A DNA stretch of 64,000 bases from Zerene cesonia (GCF_012273895.1 NC_052102.1:4920917-4984916), one strand, 5' to 3'; shown: positions 1 to 14,264, counted from the first letter of the stretch. The notes: generated by a model not told the origin, from the letters alone. Program-made: numbers and translations.

Positions 1-3000
1 AAAATATAGTCTTAGATTGAATAGTGTATATAATAAGTCACCGTCACGAGGACGCTCTCTTAATGGCTACTAATAAATTTCAAGAAAGTTTTTGCATCTT
101 CAAACGATTTAGTATTACACTTTTGAATGTCTTTTTAAAGTGATTTTTCAATATATACCAGATCTATCAGATACAATGTAAAAACTTTTAAAGTTATCAT
201 AATTTTTATTTTTTTCATATATAAAAAGTAATTAAGAATATTACAGTATTCATATTGTACTTAAGTATAAAACAACAAAACTATTTTAATATCTAGATAT
301 ATTATGTATCCATTTGCGAAAGAAATTTTATATATTTGCCCAAGTTCTTTTGCTTTTGCTTTATGTGTTGTGCAAACACAGTCAGCTCTGTATAGACTTT
401 CCGGTTCTATTGTGTGGAAATGTTCTGAATAAATGGTACTTTCATAAAATTCAAGTACCTATACGCCTTCCGTCATGGCGTCGCGCCGCCACTCCGCCAC
501 CCACTAATCGCCGCTAACCTCAAGTTTATAGTGCAGTTACGGCTCAAGCTATAAATATCAATATACGCTCATAAGCGGACGACACGCTTAAGCAATAATG
601 ATGATACATCGAGAACTAAATAACCACTCAGTAAAGCCTTCTTGACGTCTAAGAGCATTATGCTTCATGTTACGAATAATCCGATGGCTCGTTAAGCATC
701 CCGATACTTGATGTAATTGTACAAAATATTTATTTCATATTTTGTATTATTATTATTATAACATCTTATATTATATTCATTATCCCTGGAGATATTTGAC
801 GTCACTTAAATATTATGAGATAACAGAATTAGTATTCAAAATAAAGAAACATAAAGAACGTAGTTCCTCAATTTTAGTTTATCTAAAACTGAAAACGGAT
901 ATTCACATAAATAATAAATGTAGTTTTCATAGAACACATCACAATGTAATTTGGGCAGTCTGTCCATCCGAGATAACATAGTTTATCCTAACAAAGAAGC
1001 GTCGTTGCGGAGCCTGCCAAGTGTTAAAAGTAGGGAAGTCGGGTTAGGAGGGTCGCCGCCAACTCTCTTCCGATTTCCGCCTCCCCCATTACACAACACC
1101 GATGTTACAGATAAGCATTTATACGTCACACAACATTGTGATGATTATATGATTCAACACTAATATTGTATACGATCAGACCTAATTACTAGTATTGATT
1201 TGTATTTTCAAAAAGTTATTTCATCCTATAATATATTCACAGAAAACTGTTTTAAACATTCGTAGAATTTATTCGAGTTTCAATTTATATCATAGATTTG
1301 TTTTCATTTGAACATAGAGAGAACCCCTTTATAAAAGTACCATTAGGACCATGAACAAATAAGAAAAGTAAGAAAAAAGCAAACTTGACAACCGAATTAA
1401 ATAATGTAAATAGAAATGTAAAATAAAATAAGAATCAAAGTGAAGCTGCTGCAAATAAAGCAGTGTAAGCTGTGTTTCGAAACAAACTACTGAAAATTAA
1501 ATGCATCTAAGCACAAACGCGGCATAGCGGAATTATACAAATGGAAATGTTTATATTGTAACTACTTAGTATTCAATTATTCATGCAGTAATAGTTTTTC
1601 GGCCTTATGAAATTGGATTGTGTCATATTAATAAACTGCTTGTGAAATATTGATAGACGTTGATACACTGAGATAATTGTTAGGACGTGCCATGAATAAT
1701 AATTTCATTAGGCGCTATTAAGCTATGCCGAGAGTTCCTACGCAAGGAGTATGCAATGGCATTTCTGATCTCTATTCTCTTCAGTAGACTCCGTAATTGA
1801 ATTGCATTATTTTTAATTTATTGATTATTAAATTCCCATTAATTATTAAATCGTTTCCGTGCTTGATTATATTCATTTATTCTAACTGACAAAGTAAACG
1901 ACTATTGATAATTAATTTACTTTTTATTGAATAAAAGCATACTAGATTTCAATTGCTTGTATCATCCATACAAACAGAGAAAATGTCTTTAATTAGAGTA
2001 TCTCCACTAATACTAAGATAATAATAGTTTTAGTCCAGCGAAGCGACGTAGACAGACCACAAAGCTTTTTTAAACTTTTAATTGTGCAACGAGACTACAT
2101 TTTTTACTTCTTTTATGTTTCAGCCAGATTTAAATATTAAAAACCCTCTACTTTAGCCTTATATTATAAAGATTTTGCATTTATATATTATAAAAAATGC
2201 TTCCATGTAATTATTTATTAATGAATGATTAACAATTTAAAGCGATCTTATTTTCTGAGATTTAACATTATATACCTGTTTTATTGTATTTATGGTCCAT
2301 TATTGGCTGAGAGCGTTACCTATTAATCTTTAGAGGTAACGGTAGATGCATACGCCAGCTTATCATACTATCGCAGTTATATGGTATTGCAAGATAATGC
2401 CTATGATTGATGAAGTTTGATTAAACTAACGCGTTCGATAATTCAAATCTGCACAGACCCTAAAAGATCTTCTATCTTCATTTCCAGAACAATTAATATA
2501 ATAAAATAGTAACTTTCCAATACGAAATTCGTGAAAAAATGTACTAATGAGTACCTTCACCAATGGCGAAAAGTAAAATTGTCCATTTTGTATTACAATA
2601 ACGGTTCCATGAATAAATTGAAATGTACAGGCAGGTAAACTTGATTTAACAAAGCTATTATGTAGACAGCGTAGAACGACAACGCTTAACGAATTTAATT
2701 GTACAGCCAAGTAAGTCGATACAGCAAATAGGAGTTTGCAAGTTGGTTACGGTTAAGCATACAGCTCATTAAACTTCTACCACCCACATTGACGGCGACT
2801 CGGTTCAGGGTTTCTTGAGGACAGAAATGACACTTGTCTGTTTTATCATCGACCTTTTAGTTGGCTTAACCCACTTATTAACGCTACAAAACGCTCGTAG
2901 TCAGCGAAAATTAATAAGAGCCTCCTTCAGTATCTGTGCCGTCCAAGGACAACTATTTTAATAAAGCTGCTTCTGGTAAATTACGTCATTAATAACATAT

Positions 3001-4020
3001 CATATTTGTTAGGCGGGTAGTGCGTTTTATTATTATATTTCTGACGCAATAAGCTTTAACTCGGAAAACAATGAATCAGTCATTTTTCTACATAGATAAA
3101 ATTTTATTGTAGTCAGGAACCTTTCTCCATGCGGACCTGAATACGAAGCAGGCAATAAGGGACAACAGAAACAATTTACTAAACACTATTATCAATGTTA
3201 TAGCTGTGAGTAAAAGCGTCGACTATAAGAAAAACTTTAACCTTTATCTCATTGAGCATAAAAGTAGTATTATATTAGCAACAGTGACATATTTTTTGTC
3301 TGTATAAAAAGTATGCCTTGCTAAATAGCTTTAATAGTTTTATAACTGTTTTATAAATATTTGTGAAAATTTTGAATAACTCTTTGTCTCCGTGTTCCGT
3401 GTCAAGTAATATAAATCAGAGGATAAAAGTTCCAGAAGAATTATAATCGAGAATAATCTTTTAGTAAACGATTCCGTCCCTTTGTTATAGATTTTGAATT
3501 CTTCTTTAATTTTTTATATAATTAACTTGATTTAGCTGAAAAAATTGTTATGGTGAACCTTTTGATTTTAAATTTGAATAATTATTATCTATTCATACCA
3601 CCTTATTTTTTAATTTTTGATTAAGGTATAAATATTTAATTTGCTTCTCTTATACATTAAATGTTACCAAACCTAGAATATTACATTTTTTACGGGTACA
3701 ATAGGTAAAAATCTAAATTAATTATTAATTACTTTTGAAGACGCTCGATCTGGCTTCGTTTAAGTTCAACTATGAACCAACACAAAAATTGTTCTAATGT
3801 TTACATGGTTTTGATTTTTCTGTTTATTTTCCGAAGGCTTCGAATCGCATGTGAGATCCATTGAAATGTAAGTAAGAAAGTTTTTAATATGAATTGGAAT
3901 TATTTTCATAAATTATGTTTTTCCCTAAATGTGTGAATAAAGGCTGACAACATAATATAAAATACAACTGAGACAATATTTTAACTGGCCTAGAGCGGTT
4001 TTCGTTAGATGCAAAGATAC
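1..4020. other. AT-rich noncoding stretch
   Basis: No supported gene. Open frames of 67-94 codons here fit chance and have no splice or promoter context. A short GC-richer patch at about 990-1090 contains several CpGs but no recognisable gene start. A CRE palindrome lies at 797-804. Otherwise this is AT-rich sequence with short T/A runs, probably intron or intergenic DNA. Confidence 0.6.
797..804. promoter_or_regulatory. CRE palindrome TGACGTCA
   Basis: Perfect 8-bp cAMP-response element, the CREB/ATF binding site. No TATA box or gene start is seen next to it, so function is unproven. Confidence 0.2.
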
Positions 4021-5020
4021 NNNNNNNNNNNNNNNNNNNNNNNNNNNNNNNNNNNNNNNNNNNNNNNNNNNNNNNNNNNNNNNNNNNNNNNNNNNNNNNN
4101 NNNNNNNNNNNNNNNNNNNNNNNNNNNNNNNNNNNNNNNNNNNNNNNNNNNNNNNNNNNNNNNNNNNNNNNNNNNNNNNNNNNNNNNNNNNNNNNNNNNN
4201 NNNNNNNNNNNNNNNNNNNNNNNNNNNNNNNNNNNNNNNNNNNNNNNNNNNNNNNNNNNNNNNNNNNNNNNNNNNNNNNNNNNNNNNNNNNNNNNNNNNN
4301 NNNNNNNNNNNNNNNNNNNNNNNNNNNNNNNNNNNNNNNNNNNNNNNNNNNNNNNNNNNNNNNNNNNNNNNNNNNNNNNNNNNNNNNNNNNNNNNNNNNN
4401 NNNNNNNNNNNNNNNNNNNNNNNNNNNNNNNNNNNNNNNNNNNNNNNNNNNNNNNNNNNNNNNNNNNNNNNNNNNNNNNNNNNNNNNNNNNNNNNNNNNN
4501 NNNNNNNNNNNNNNNNNNNNNNNNNNNNNNNNNNNNNNNNNNNNNNNNNNNNNNNNNNNNNNNNNNNNNNNNNNNNNNNNNNNNNNNNNNNNNNNNNNNN
4601 NNNNNNNNNNNNNNNNNNNNNNNNNNNNNNNNNNNNNNNNNNNNNNNNNNNNNNNNNNNNNNNNNNNNNNNNNNNNNNNNNNNNNNNNNNNNNNNNNNNN
4701 NNNNNNNNNNNNNNNNNNNNNNNNNNNNNNNNNNNNNNNNNNNNNNNNNNNNNNNNNNNNNNNNNNNNNNNNNNNNNNNNNNNNNNNNNNNNNNNNNNNN
4801 NNNNNNNNNNNNNNNNNNNNNNNNNNNNNNNNNNNNNNNNNNNNNNNNNNNNNNNNNNNNNNNNNNNNNNNNNNNNNNNNNNNNNNNNNNNNNNNNNNNN
4901 NNNNNNNNNNNNNNNNNNNNNNNNNNNNNNNNNNNNNNNNNNNNNNNNNNNNNNNNNNNNNNNNNNNNNNNNNNNNNNNNNNNNNNNNNNNNNNNNNNNN
5001 NNNNNNNNNNNNNNNNNNNN
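4021..5020. other. assembly gap (1000 N)
   Basis: Exactly 1000 N, a placeholder length. The flanks do not resemble each other. Open frames running through it are artefacts of untranslated N. Confidence 0.99.
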
Positions 5021-5719
5021 TGAGTACTTTAACAGTTCTCGTAACGTGCGATATCGCATATGAGCAGTTAGACCAAATAAAGTTACATGCGCAGAATATA
5101 AAATCTAACAGCCAGCTAGCTACATGGTCTAATTTCACTGATGGGTACATTTAGCCTTATCAAACAGCGATGTTATAATTCACCCCGCGCTCGCCATTTT
5201 CCTCGCAATTTCCACTGTCTCAAACCGTTGCAATATTCCAAACGAAACGTTGTGTCCCTCTGTTGCTTTTTTTGATTAAGCACATTAAAATGTCGCATTC
5301 ACTTTGTACTTCGTTTGGTAGTCGTTCGAGTTATTAGAGAATTTTGTAAATAAATTTTTACGTTGAGGCATAATATTTTTGCCTCTATTTTTTCAAATCA
5401 TGGTGTCTTCGTATTATGGTGTCAAAGTGTAATAGTCAATATTTAACACAAGGTTTTATTTTTCTTCTAGATTTATAAAGTTGAAATTGTTTATACGCGT
5501 AGTGTCATAAAATTTTCCTATACAAAGAAAACTTGCTTTATGCATATGGAATTAGTTTAGTAGTGGAACGTTTCGCAAATTTTTTCCTATAAGCAGCTTT
5601 ATGCAATTTATAAAAAACGCGCTATCAAATTAAAGTTGAATCATTGTTAAAAAACGTTCCTGAAAAAAAACAAAAACTAATAATTAGTAAGTATAACAGA
5701 GTTATAATAGTCATATTAG

Positions 5720-5741
5720 GGCACACGTAGGTACGTGTGCC
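5720..5741. repeat. short perfect palindrome
   Basis: GGCACACGTA and its exact reverse complement are separated by GG. This 10-bp stem with a 2-nt centre could extrude as a cruciform or bind a dimeric factor; it contains two ACGT cores. Too short for a microRNA precursor. Confidence 0.7.
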
Positions 5742-6508
5742 ACTCTTGAGTATTGATAACATAAATGTTCATTCTAAATTTATATTTCATAAAGAAATTT
5801 GTTTCCGGTAGAGACATAATATTTGCACACGATACAATGTTTATACTTTGTTTTATGAGATTATCGGATTTTACGATCTTACGAGTAGGTGGGCTGGTTA
5901 ATAAATTATGTTCAGATCCGGATGTGATTGCATATATACATCTTACTCGGTTTTATTAGAAACGCCTCAATTTCCTAACGGGGGGTAGCAAATTTCCTCC
6001 CGTTCGTCAAACGCAGCCGGCTTTTCGAGATGTTTAACTTATTTTCCTTTTTGACCATTCGTATCTCTATACAAATGAAAACTATAAGAGTTAGAGACAA
6101 TCATTTTCTTTGACTCTATTTTCTTCAGTTTTCAAGTAGGACACGATATAATCTGATGTAATGTGTATACTTACTTTGAATTAATACATTTACAAAAGTT
6201 GCTATGTTAATTTTAAATAGCACACAAATAGAATTGTTTAAAACGTTGAAACTCTGAAACGTGTAGCCATTAATCACTATATTTGACATAGTTCCATGGT
6301 TTACCGTTTAATGCATGCTGTATGCTGAGGGTCTAATTGCTTCGCTGAGTGAATAGCACCGTCACTGCTGTATGTTGGCACTTAGTTCCACACATCAGCT
6401 CGCTACGTAGCATGACGGCGCCATCACTAAAACAAATTGCTTATTCGAACACAGCTTACCTTACGTAGCCCAAATCTTGAGAATATTATACGAACACATG
6501 TACTATAA

Positions 6509-6516
6509 TGACGTCA
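6509..6516. promoter_or_regulatory. CRE palindrome TGACGTCA
   Basis: Perfect CREB/ATF site in a locally GC-richer context. No TATA box follows within 40 bp. Confidence 0.2.
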
Positions 6517-7040
6517 GCGTCGTTGGAAATGGATTAGCTAATATATTTTATATTTGTGAGTGCTAGTGCCCTGGTAGATGTCTAATGATTTAATATATAT
6601 ATATACAAGTAAGTTTTAGCGTGCTCGTATGATTTCTTTACATATTTATATTTCGTAGTTATCATATTATCTAAATATAGGAATATAATGAGAACGGAAG
6701 TAAAGCGTAGCAATAATTCAGCTTACGGGAAATTACATTTAAATTGTAAGTTTGGTCCAATATTCAATCTATAAGGCCCTGCCCTACTATAATTCACATC
6801 TATTATTGAACGTATTAATTGATGAAAAATAAAATTTTTAATGAATGCCACCTTTGATTTTAATTAGGTCAATGATTCAATAGAATAATTGTACTGACGA
6901 ACATTTTATCGCAGCTATTTGAGGTTAGTATGAAATTAACGAATATTTTACGTTCGAGCAATTTTGTTAAAGTTAAATACTTTTCAGAAGCATGCAGTTT
7001 TTGTAAAACTACTCTCACTACCGATTAATTTTGCTTAGAA

Positions 7041-7200
7041 CTAGCAAATCGCTCCGGCTTCGCCAGAAATAGACATCCCACTTGATCCCACGTGATCCTT
7101 ACGTACATATGCAACGGTGTCAGATCTTTGAAATCGGTCCAGTAGATCCCGAAATTAGCGCTAACAAGCAAATAAACTCAGCTGTATATTATTAGTACGG
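7041..7200 (-). mobile_element. short lepidopteran repeat fragment (CTAG end, 'gcttcgcc' block)
   Basis: Starts with CTAG, then a 'ctccggcttcgcc' block, a GAAATCGGTCCAGTAG segment and an end in 'attattagtacgg'. This layout is common to short non-autonomous elements and LINE/SINE tails in moths and butterflies. The copy is diverged and has no open frame. The exact family was not established; the strand is a guess from the family's usual orientation. Confidence 0.6.
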
Positions 7201-8410
7201 ATTTGCCACAACAGTCGATTCAGGAATATACGGCACTCATTTTTTACTTTGTTTATTCTATGTATTTATGAATATGCAGTTAATCTCGTAATCGTAAATC
7301 GCAATAGAGTAAAAATGCTAAATTCTTGCATCTGCTAGTCACAAGGAGAATATTCTATAATAATAGAGAGTACAATACGAAATTAATAAACGCCTCCTCC
7401 GATTTATTGCTTGGAGCTCTCAAACGGGTTTAATTAATAGAGATCTTATGTAATAGGCGATATCTAGCATTGAATTGTTTACTCGTCTGAGCATTATTAT
7501 TTACCACTGGTATCATATAACAGTTTGCCAATCTAAAATTATTTCATAACCTAAGTATTGTTATGTCGTATAATTAATTAAAGACCCATTTATTTCATAC
7601 AAGTCATTATGTGACATTAATGCTAATTGCGTGATCAAAGTTTAAATGTAGAAACTTTGAATTTGTTCTTGAGCCGTGGTGGTTAGAAGGAAAATGTCCC
7701 AACTGCGCATTTCAAAAACGTAGACAGCTTGTCGTGAAATTCAGTCATTTTAACTGAGGTTTGCTTCTTTTACGTAGACTGAAAATAGTGGAAATAGGAT
7801 TGGCAGAGTGCTGTGGCCAATGTTCACGCTAAAGACTAACGTGCTTCAAGTATGTAGAAAAATGTAAGCCTGGAATGTAGAAATTTTTTGCGTCATTCGC
7901 TTTCGCAATACTGTGAACGCTACTCAATAATTATTATCGTCTTTGATTGCAGTGCTAATCGTTAGTAAACATGAATGCAAACTGGTTAACGGGTTTCGCT
8001 GTTTGTTTCTTTGATATTCATATTCTATTTGACATTATATTAATATTAAAATATTACCAATAATATTAAACCTGTATAGTTCGGGTTTTGTTTGTCTCTT
8101 ACCATTATTTTCTACTGCAATTATATGTAACACATATCAATGAAGCAATTTTAGTTATAAATAACATGCATTGTGTATGATTAAACAATGCAATCAGTTA
8201 CTGTTACAAAGTCTATTAACATAGTGTTAACAATTATTCTATGATATACCATGCATGTACGATACACAGCGATGCGATAGCGATTGTGATAATCAATATT
8301 AACAGTAGCTGTGTCTTAATAATGGAAGATTGAACAGATGTTACCATTGTAAGCCTTGCATATAATATAACTGCAGCAATTGTTATAAAATTCGCTAATC
8401 CATTCTGTCG

Positions 8411-8487
8411 TTAAACAAACTTTTTTATATCGACGCGGATATCATTTTAGATTTGGTTACATACATCGGGTGTTTAATCACATCATT
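8411..8487 (+). repeat. 77-bp sequence repeated across the gap (left copy)
   Basis: Identical over all 77 bases to 9488-9564. It ends exactly at the first N, and the other copy starts exactly after the last N. This is the pattern of two contig ends that overlap but were joined with a placeholder rather than merged. Confidence 0.95.
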
Positions 8488-9487
8488 NNNNNNNNNNNNN
8501 NNNNNNNNNNNNNNNNNNNNNNNNNNNNNNNNNNNNNNNNNNNNNNNNNNNNNNNNNNNNNNNNNNNNNNNNNNNNNNNNNNNNNNNNNNNNNNNNNNNN
8601 NNNNNNNNNNNNNNNNNNNNNNNNNNNNNNNNNNNNNNNNNNNNNNNNNNNNNNNNNNNNNNNNNNNNNNNNNNNNNNNNNNNNNNNNNNNNNNNNNNNN
8701 NNNNNNNNNNNNNNNNNNNNNNNNNNNNNNNNNNNNNNNNNNNNNNNNNNNNNNNNNNNNNNNNNNNNNNNNNNNNNNNNNNNNNNNNNNNNNNNNNNNN
8801 NNNNNNNNNNNNNNNNNNNNNNNNNNNNNNNNNNNNNNNNNNNNNNNNNNNNNNNNNNNNNNNNNNNNNNNNNNNNNNNNNNNNNNNNNNNNNNNNNNNN
8901 NNNNNNNNNNNNNNNNNNNNNNNNNNNNNNNNNNNNNNNNNNNNNNNNNNNNNNNNNNNNNNNNNNNNNNNNNNNNNNNNNNNNNNNNNNNNNNNNNNNN
9001 NNNNNNNNNNNNNNNNNNNNNNNNNNNNNNNNNNNNNNNNNNNNNNNNNNNNNNNNNNNNNNNNNNNNNNNNNNNNNNNNNNNNNNNNNNNNNNNNNNNN
9101 NNNNNNNNNNNNNNNNNNNNNNNNNNNNNNNNNNNNNNNNNNNNNNNNNNNNNNNNNNNNNNNNNNNNNNNNNNNNNNNNNNNNNNNNNNNNNNNNNNNN
9201 NNNNNNNNNNNNNNNNNNNNNNNNNNNNNNNNNNNNNNNNNNNNNNNNNNNNNNNNNNNNNNNNNNNNNNNNNNNNNNNNNNNNNNNNNNNNNNNNNNNN
9301 NNNNNNNNNNNNNNNNNNNNNNNNNNNNNNNNNNNNNNNNNNNNNNNNNNNNNNNNNNNNNNNNNNNNNNNNNNNNNNNNNNNNNNNNNNNNNNNNNNNN
9401 NNNNNNNNNNNNNNNNNNNNNNNNNNNNNNNNNNNNNNNNNNNNNNNNNNNNNNNNNNNNNNNNNNNNNNNNNNNNNNNNNNNNNNN
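8488..9487. other. assembly gap (1000 N), probably of zero true length
   Basis: Exactly 1000 N between two identical 77-bp flanks. The likely true sequence has a single 77-bp copy and no gap. Confidence 0.97.
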
Positions 9488-9564
9488 TTAAACAAACTTT
9501 TTTATATCGACGCGGATATCATTTTAGATTTGGTTACATACATCGGGTGTTTAATCACATCATT
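9488..9564 (+). repeat. 77-bp sequence repeated across the gap (right copy)
   Basis: Second copy of 8411-8487, without a mismatch. A genuine tandem duplication is the alternative to an unmerged contig overlap. Confidence 0.95.
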
Positions 9565-12500
9565 TTCTGTTTAAAATAACATAAGAATGTGTTTTGGTTG
9601 TTAAACAATGGCTTAAGAGAAAATTTCGGTATATCTTTAACCTTAGAACACTTAGCTGTGAAGAAGAAGAACGGATCGAACGGATCGACGGGGTAAGCGG
9701 CTACTGTACATGTAAATATATATGACATAAAAAATAACTACAAGAAAATCATTGTACCGTCAACATTTTCTCTGGAATCCATATCAATACATCGATGTAT
9801 GCGTGATAGTCCGTCATTTGCTAAAGCAAAAGTTTTGTGTCAGCCACGCTGGTGACATTTACGGGTATCGATCGGGAAGACAGCTCATTATTACGCGAAC
9901 ATTGATTGATGTCCGACTATTAGCCTTAATGAGGCACAGCCTGCGCACATTTGCCCTGCGAGCCGCAATCCCATTGCCTACAATCGTGTGTATCATCACT
10001 CTCCGTGGAGCGTTTATAGTACCATTATGTACACGCTAATGATAATCTCAAGCTACTTGACCTGCAATTTTCAATAAATAATTTTCCGAATAAGCCGATT
10101 TGGTATTGTGAAGTACAAAGGGTTTGTATGTAGTTGTGTCAATATTATCATCGAGAAACATTATACTGTTTAAAATCAATAATAATGAATAGAGATACTG
10201 AAATATCTGTATGTGGTATAATAATCCATAGAATGATGATTTATGTTCCATTTCTGCTTGACAGAAGTTATAAAACTTTATTAATATTACCTATAGCTTG
10301 AAGAGGGTCCGTTTGTCGTCGGGATCGATTGTCAGAGGTCTAATAGTTGAAGGAGACCTTGAATAGTAATCGACTTAATCTTATTCACTAGGAAACTTGT
10401 GATAATATTATAAATTGCGATTCGAAAACTCGAGCAAAAGGTGAGGATAAAGTAATCTAACAGACTCAGAACTGAAGTAGTAGCAGTAGCAGTTGCTCCT
10501 TTTTAGGTTGCGAATTTCAGTTTTGCGGAGAGTTAAAGTAATATTCTGTGCAATCTTGTTCATAAAAGAAAGTTTTTCCTTACATACGTCTTGCACTTAG
10601 AACCGCATTTCCGACTTCAACTGTAATTACATTTTATTTTCAAAAAGCTATATTAACCTTTATAAAGTTATTTAATGTTTTTGAACAATTGTAAATAAAT
10701 ATGTAAATAATTTAATAATAAAGTAAAAGAAACATACATGTACCTAATCTATATAACCTTCAGAAGTTTCGTGCTAAAGAAAATTTAATATACATCATTC
10801 TGTTCCAAGTCAAATTAGACGACTAATTTTGGTAGAAATATTATTAGGCTTCCATTATTTAAGCATTGCGCAAAACACGCGAAACGATATTTAATATTCT
10901 AAAATTGCCGCACTAATAAATGCCGTTCTAATTAATTCAAATTTCGATGGGCAAATATTTGAATAGCTAAATGAGATATGTACTTCAAAAATATGTGAAG
11001 CAGGTTAAATATTACCAATAATAGCTTGTCTAATTAACCAAAGCTTAAGTTATCACGATAGAAACTAGACAAGATCAAGGAAATTTGTCAAACAAATGCT
11101 GAGGAGTTTGGAAATTCAATCTAGCATCATATTTTTTTCGCTCTCGAGTATCATTAGGCAAAGTAACGACGCGTGCTCTCAAACACATAGTAAGTAATAT
11201 CCACGACGTTCGCGGCCCGGCGCCTTCTTTTATCCTGCATATCCCACATATTAAATTATCGCCAAATGTTACGCTTCTGATTCATTCCCACGCGATCCGA
11301 CTCATACAATTTCAATATAAGATAACAATCTCTTAACTATGCCGAATGCTCCTAATATTATTACGCCTGAAGCGTCGATCAGAAATTTAACCATGCACAT
11401 GGTACGATGACGTGTTTTTTTTTGTTTGTGTTAAACATTTGATCAAATTGCGTATTTGTGTGATCGTTGACATGTTGATCGTGACACGTTTAAAAAGGAA
11501 GATCTTCAATTTGTACTTTAAATAAATTATTTTCATGACGATTATGTATCACCGCCAAAATCTAAATTTTTTTTATATGAAAATTGGATAGGAAAGGAAT
11601 ACTTAGAAAAGACGTGAAGCGCGATATTTTCTTTCGTAGATAGTCTAAAAATAACTATATTACAAGACCAATATAAATGGAAATATTCATAATAAAATCA
11701 TGTTTTTTTTAAGGAAGCCAGTTATGATAATACGGTTTTACACTTAGCGTTTATACAGTGCCTCAGCGCTACAGCGGACATTTGCAGTAAGCGCATCATG
11801 CATATCACAGACCGAGTTTTCATTTCTAACTCGTCGACGTTGTCCCTATTACCGATGTTAGCCAATCCAATTTTCTATTTTCAGACGAAAACTCTGACCC
11901 GATGTACAAGAACTATTTACTCGTACCGTTGACACCCGGAAAGGTTCAATGTGCATTGTTTTCGTCCATACTCACTCGACAACATCTGACAACGCTGGGT
12001 ATATGTGAATATGCTCTGAACTTGTTGCTCTATTATTCCGCATGCTTTGTTACCTTGGATCACGTCGAAAATACGTCTTTATTCTGATGCCCGAACGAAG
12101 GAAGATCAACCGGGAAATATCTATATACTTCAAAATCATATTACACACGTAACACGTTCGGAATTTCGAAAGCGGTTGCGAGACTTTATATGAATGATTT
12201 CAATTACAATTCTTAATGTATATCATCATACATAATTTTTTAAATTCATAAACAATACTCAAAGACTAATCAACATTAAATAATCCCGTATCAGAAGTTG
12301 GTCTTTCCCATTACCTACACAATATTTTTGAATGATAGACTGACTGAATGCTGTTTTTATTTGTCATCCTCTTCATAAAGAATGAAACATTAACTACTGA
12401 CTTGTAGCATAGTAAAAAGAACATAAAATCAATAAATGTTTACTATTTACAGACCCTTTATAATAAAATCAGAACCGTAAAAGTGAAGGGATAAAGTTGG

Positions 12501-14264
12501 AATAAGTATATCATTTAGTAGTCCGTCCACATTAGTTCCGGAGTCCGCTGCGGCTGGAGAATGTATCGACGGAAGGCCTCCATATATCACGTTTTATGTG
12601 TGACAAATAGTCTCCAGTTAGATGAAATTGCTTTTCGATCCACTCTGACAAATAACGTCAGGTCAGTGACGCGTGACCTTAGACGTTTTCATGAGAAACA
12701 CAATTTGCGTACAATCGGCGCGGATTCGGGTCGGTTTCTTTTGTGTATGCGTGAAACGCTTGTATCGTTCTTTTGTTTGCACTTCAAACTACTTACGGGG
12801 AAGACGACGAATTATGTTTTCTTATTCAGAGAACTGAACCCTTCTTCAAAAGCCATAAAACCAACGCGTGACTTTTCTTCGCAAGTATTTGTTTACCCTT
12901 AGGGGTCTTCATATCAAAATACTTAAGTAACGATTTATTATCTCTTTTTGTTCAACATTTTTATTTAGAAACGGTAAGTACACGTAATACAAGATATTTC
13001 ATTGAATGCCTTGCACCACTAACAATCCAGAATATCCTAATTGATTTAATTCGAAAAATTGGAAAACCTTCTTTGGACACCCGAAGCAGTTGTATTTTAC
13101 AATGGTGGTTTCCTTGCTTACTGAGTTACAGTCACTGTGTTGTCGCTGTTCTATTGTACTCGGTCCAAGTCTGGGATAATATACGAATCTTTTATTCAAG
13201 CGCCCTGGCCCCAAAAGAAAAGCAAGAAATACACAAAGATGGACTCGGCTCTCATTGTATCACTTTCAATAGAAACTTGACGTTGCCATTATGTTCAGCA
13301 ATTACGATGGCATCTTGTTTATAAAAGTCAATACGTTTAAGTATCATCTGAATGTACAGTTATATCTATGTAGGACAGCATTGCTTATGACCAATGTACA
13401 TTGAATGTCGTTGATCGAACTTTGATTTTCCTCTAAAGTTTTCTGGAGTTCGGCTTAAGTGACTTCGCCACTTCTTTATTGTGGCATCTCACATATACTG
13501 ATCCGAGCTCTTCATTTGCTACATTTTTTTGTTTTATTTGTGTTTGTACAATTCACATAGACTAATGCACAGCCGAGCATAAAATTTGTGGTGGATAGAC
13601 TGCTCTCTAACTGTTCACTTCAGATTAATTTTACAAATATGTTAAATGCACGTCGCTCGATATTGTTCACACACGACGTTTTTTCTTTTCCTTTCGTTTC
13701 TTTTGTTTACTTAAAGTAAACAGTAAAGATGTGAAATAAATATAAAAATGAGCGAACCTTCAGCAATTGAAAACCGTTTATTTGGAACCAAATAGATACA
13801 ATGTTGTTCTAACGCAACGTTCAGGATAAGAAATGATTGCCCGTATAAATATAGATCAACAATATATGTTTTAGACAAAGGTTTATTAATTTTTTTATTA
13901 CGCAAAAACATATAGAACCGAATTTTAACTGAACACAATTTTTTATGAGTATAATTTAAATAATGATAATCACAATAAATTGAAGTAGCGCTCTTAAACA
14001 GGCGTTAAAGCATTCGCATTATTGTGGAAGCATAGTTTATATGTTTTACAATATAAATCCACAGAGTGGAGGCCATTTATTAATTAAAATTGCTTGTTGC
14101 CTAGCAAATGCGCATTTTGTACAGAGTACTTCAACAAGAGACCAAAATATAAAACGACGGCGTGATGTAGCACCATCTGATACGCAGAGTTGACTCTAAC
14201 GGAATTTAAAACTGTCACAGATAAGCACACTAACTCATCATAATGGCTTGAGGCCGGCCGTTGC
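9565..14264. other. AT-rich noncoding stretch
   Basis: No supported gene. A small tandem of 'cggatcgaa' units lies at about 9671-9690, next to a donor-like GGGTAAGC. Open frames of 95 and 113 codons (9752-10039, 12561-12902) have no recognisable domain, promoter or splice site and fit the chance expectation. Confidence 0.55.

Larger units (their letters stand above)
5021..8410. other. AT-rich noncoding stretch
   Basis: No supported gene. It contains the 22-bp palindrome at 5720, a CRE palindrome at 6509 and a repeat fragment at 7041-7200. A sequence resembling the tRNA-type A box (TGGTTAGAAGG) near 7690 has no B box after it. Confidence 0.6.

Noticed and set aside
3884..5154. Three 380-390 codon open frames on both strands
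   Set aside because: They are almost entirely N translated as X across the gap at 4021-5020.
7680..7700. A-box-like start of a known type of lepidopteran SINE
   Set aside because: The following sequence lacks a B box and body, so the match is too short.
8425..9579. Three 356-373 codon open frames
   Set aside because: They run through the N gap at 8488-9487; only a few real codons at each end.
9662..9700. Possible small exon ending in GGG|GTAAGC
   Set aside because: The upstream acceptor is weak and the segment is a short tandem repeat; no frame evidence.
12561..12902. 113-codon open frame, plus strand
   Set aside because: No domain, promoter or splice evidence; frames of this length are expected by chance at this base composition and window size.
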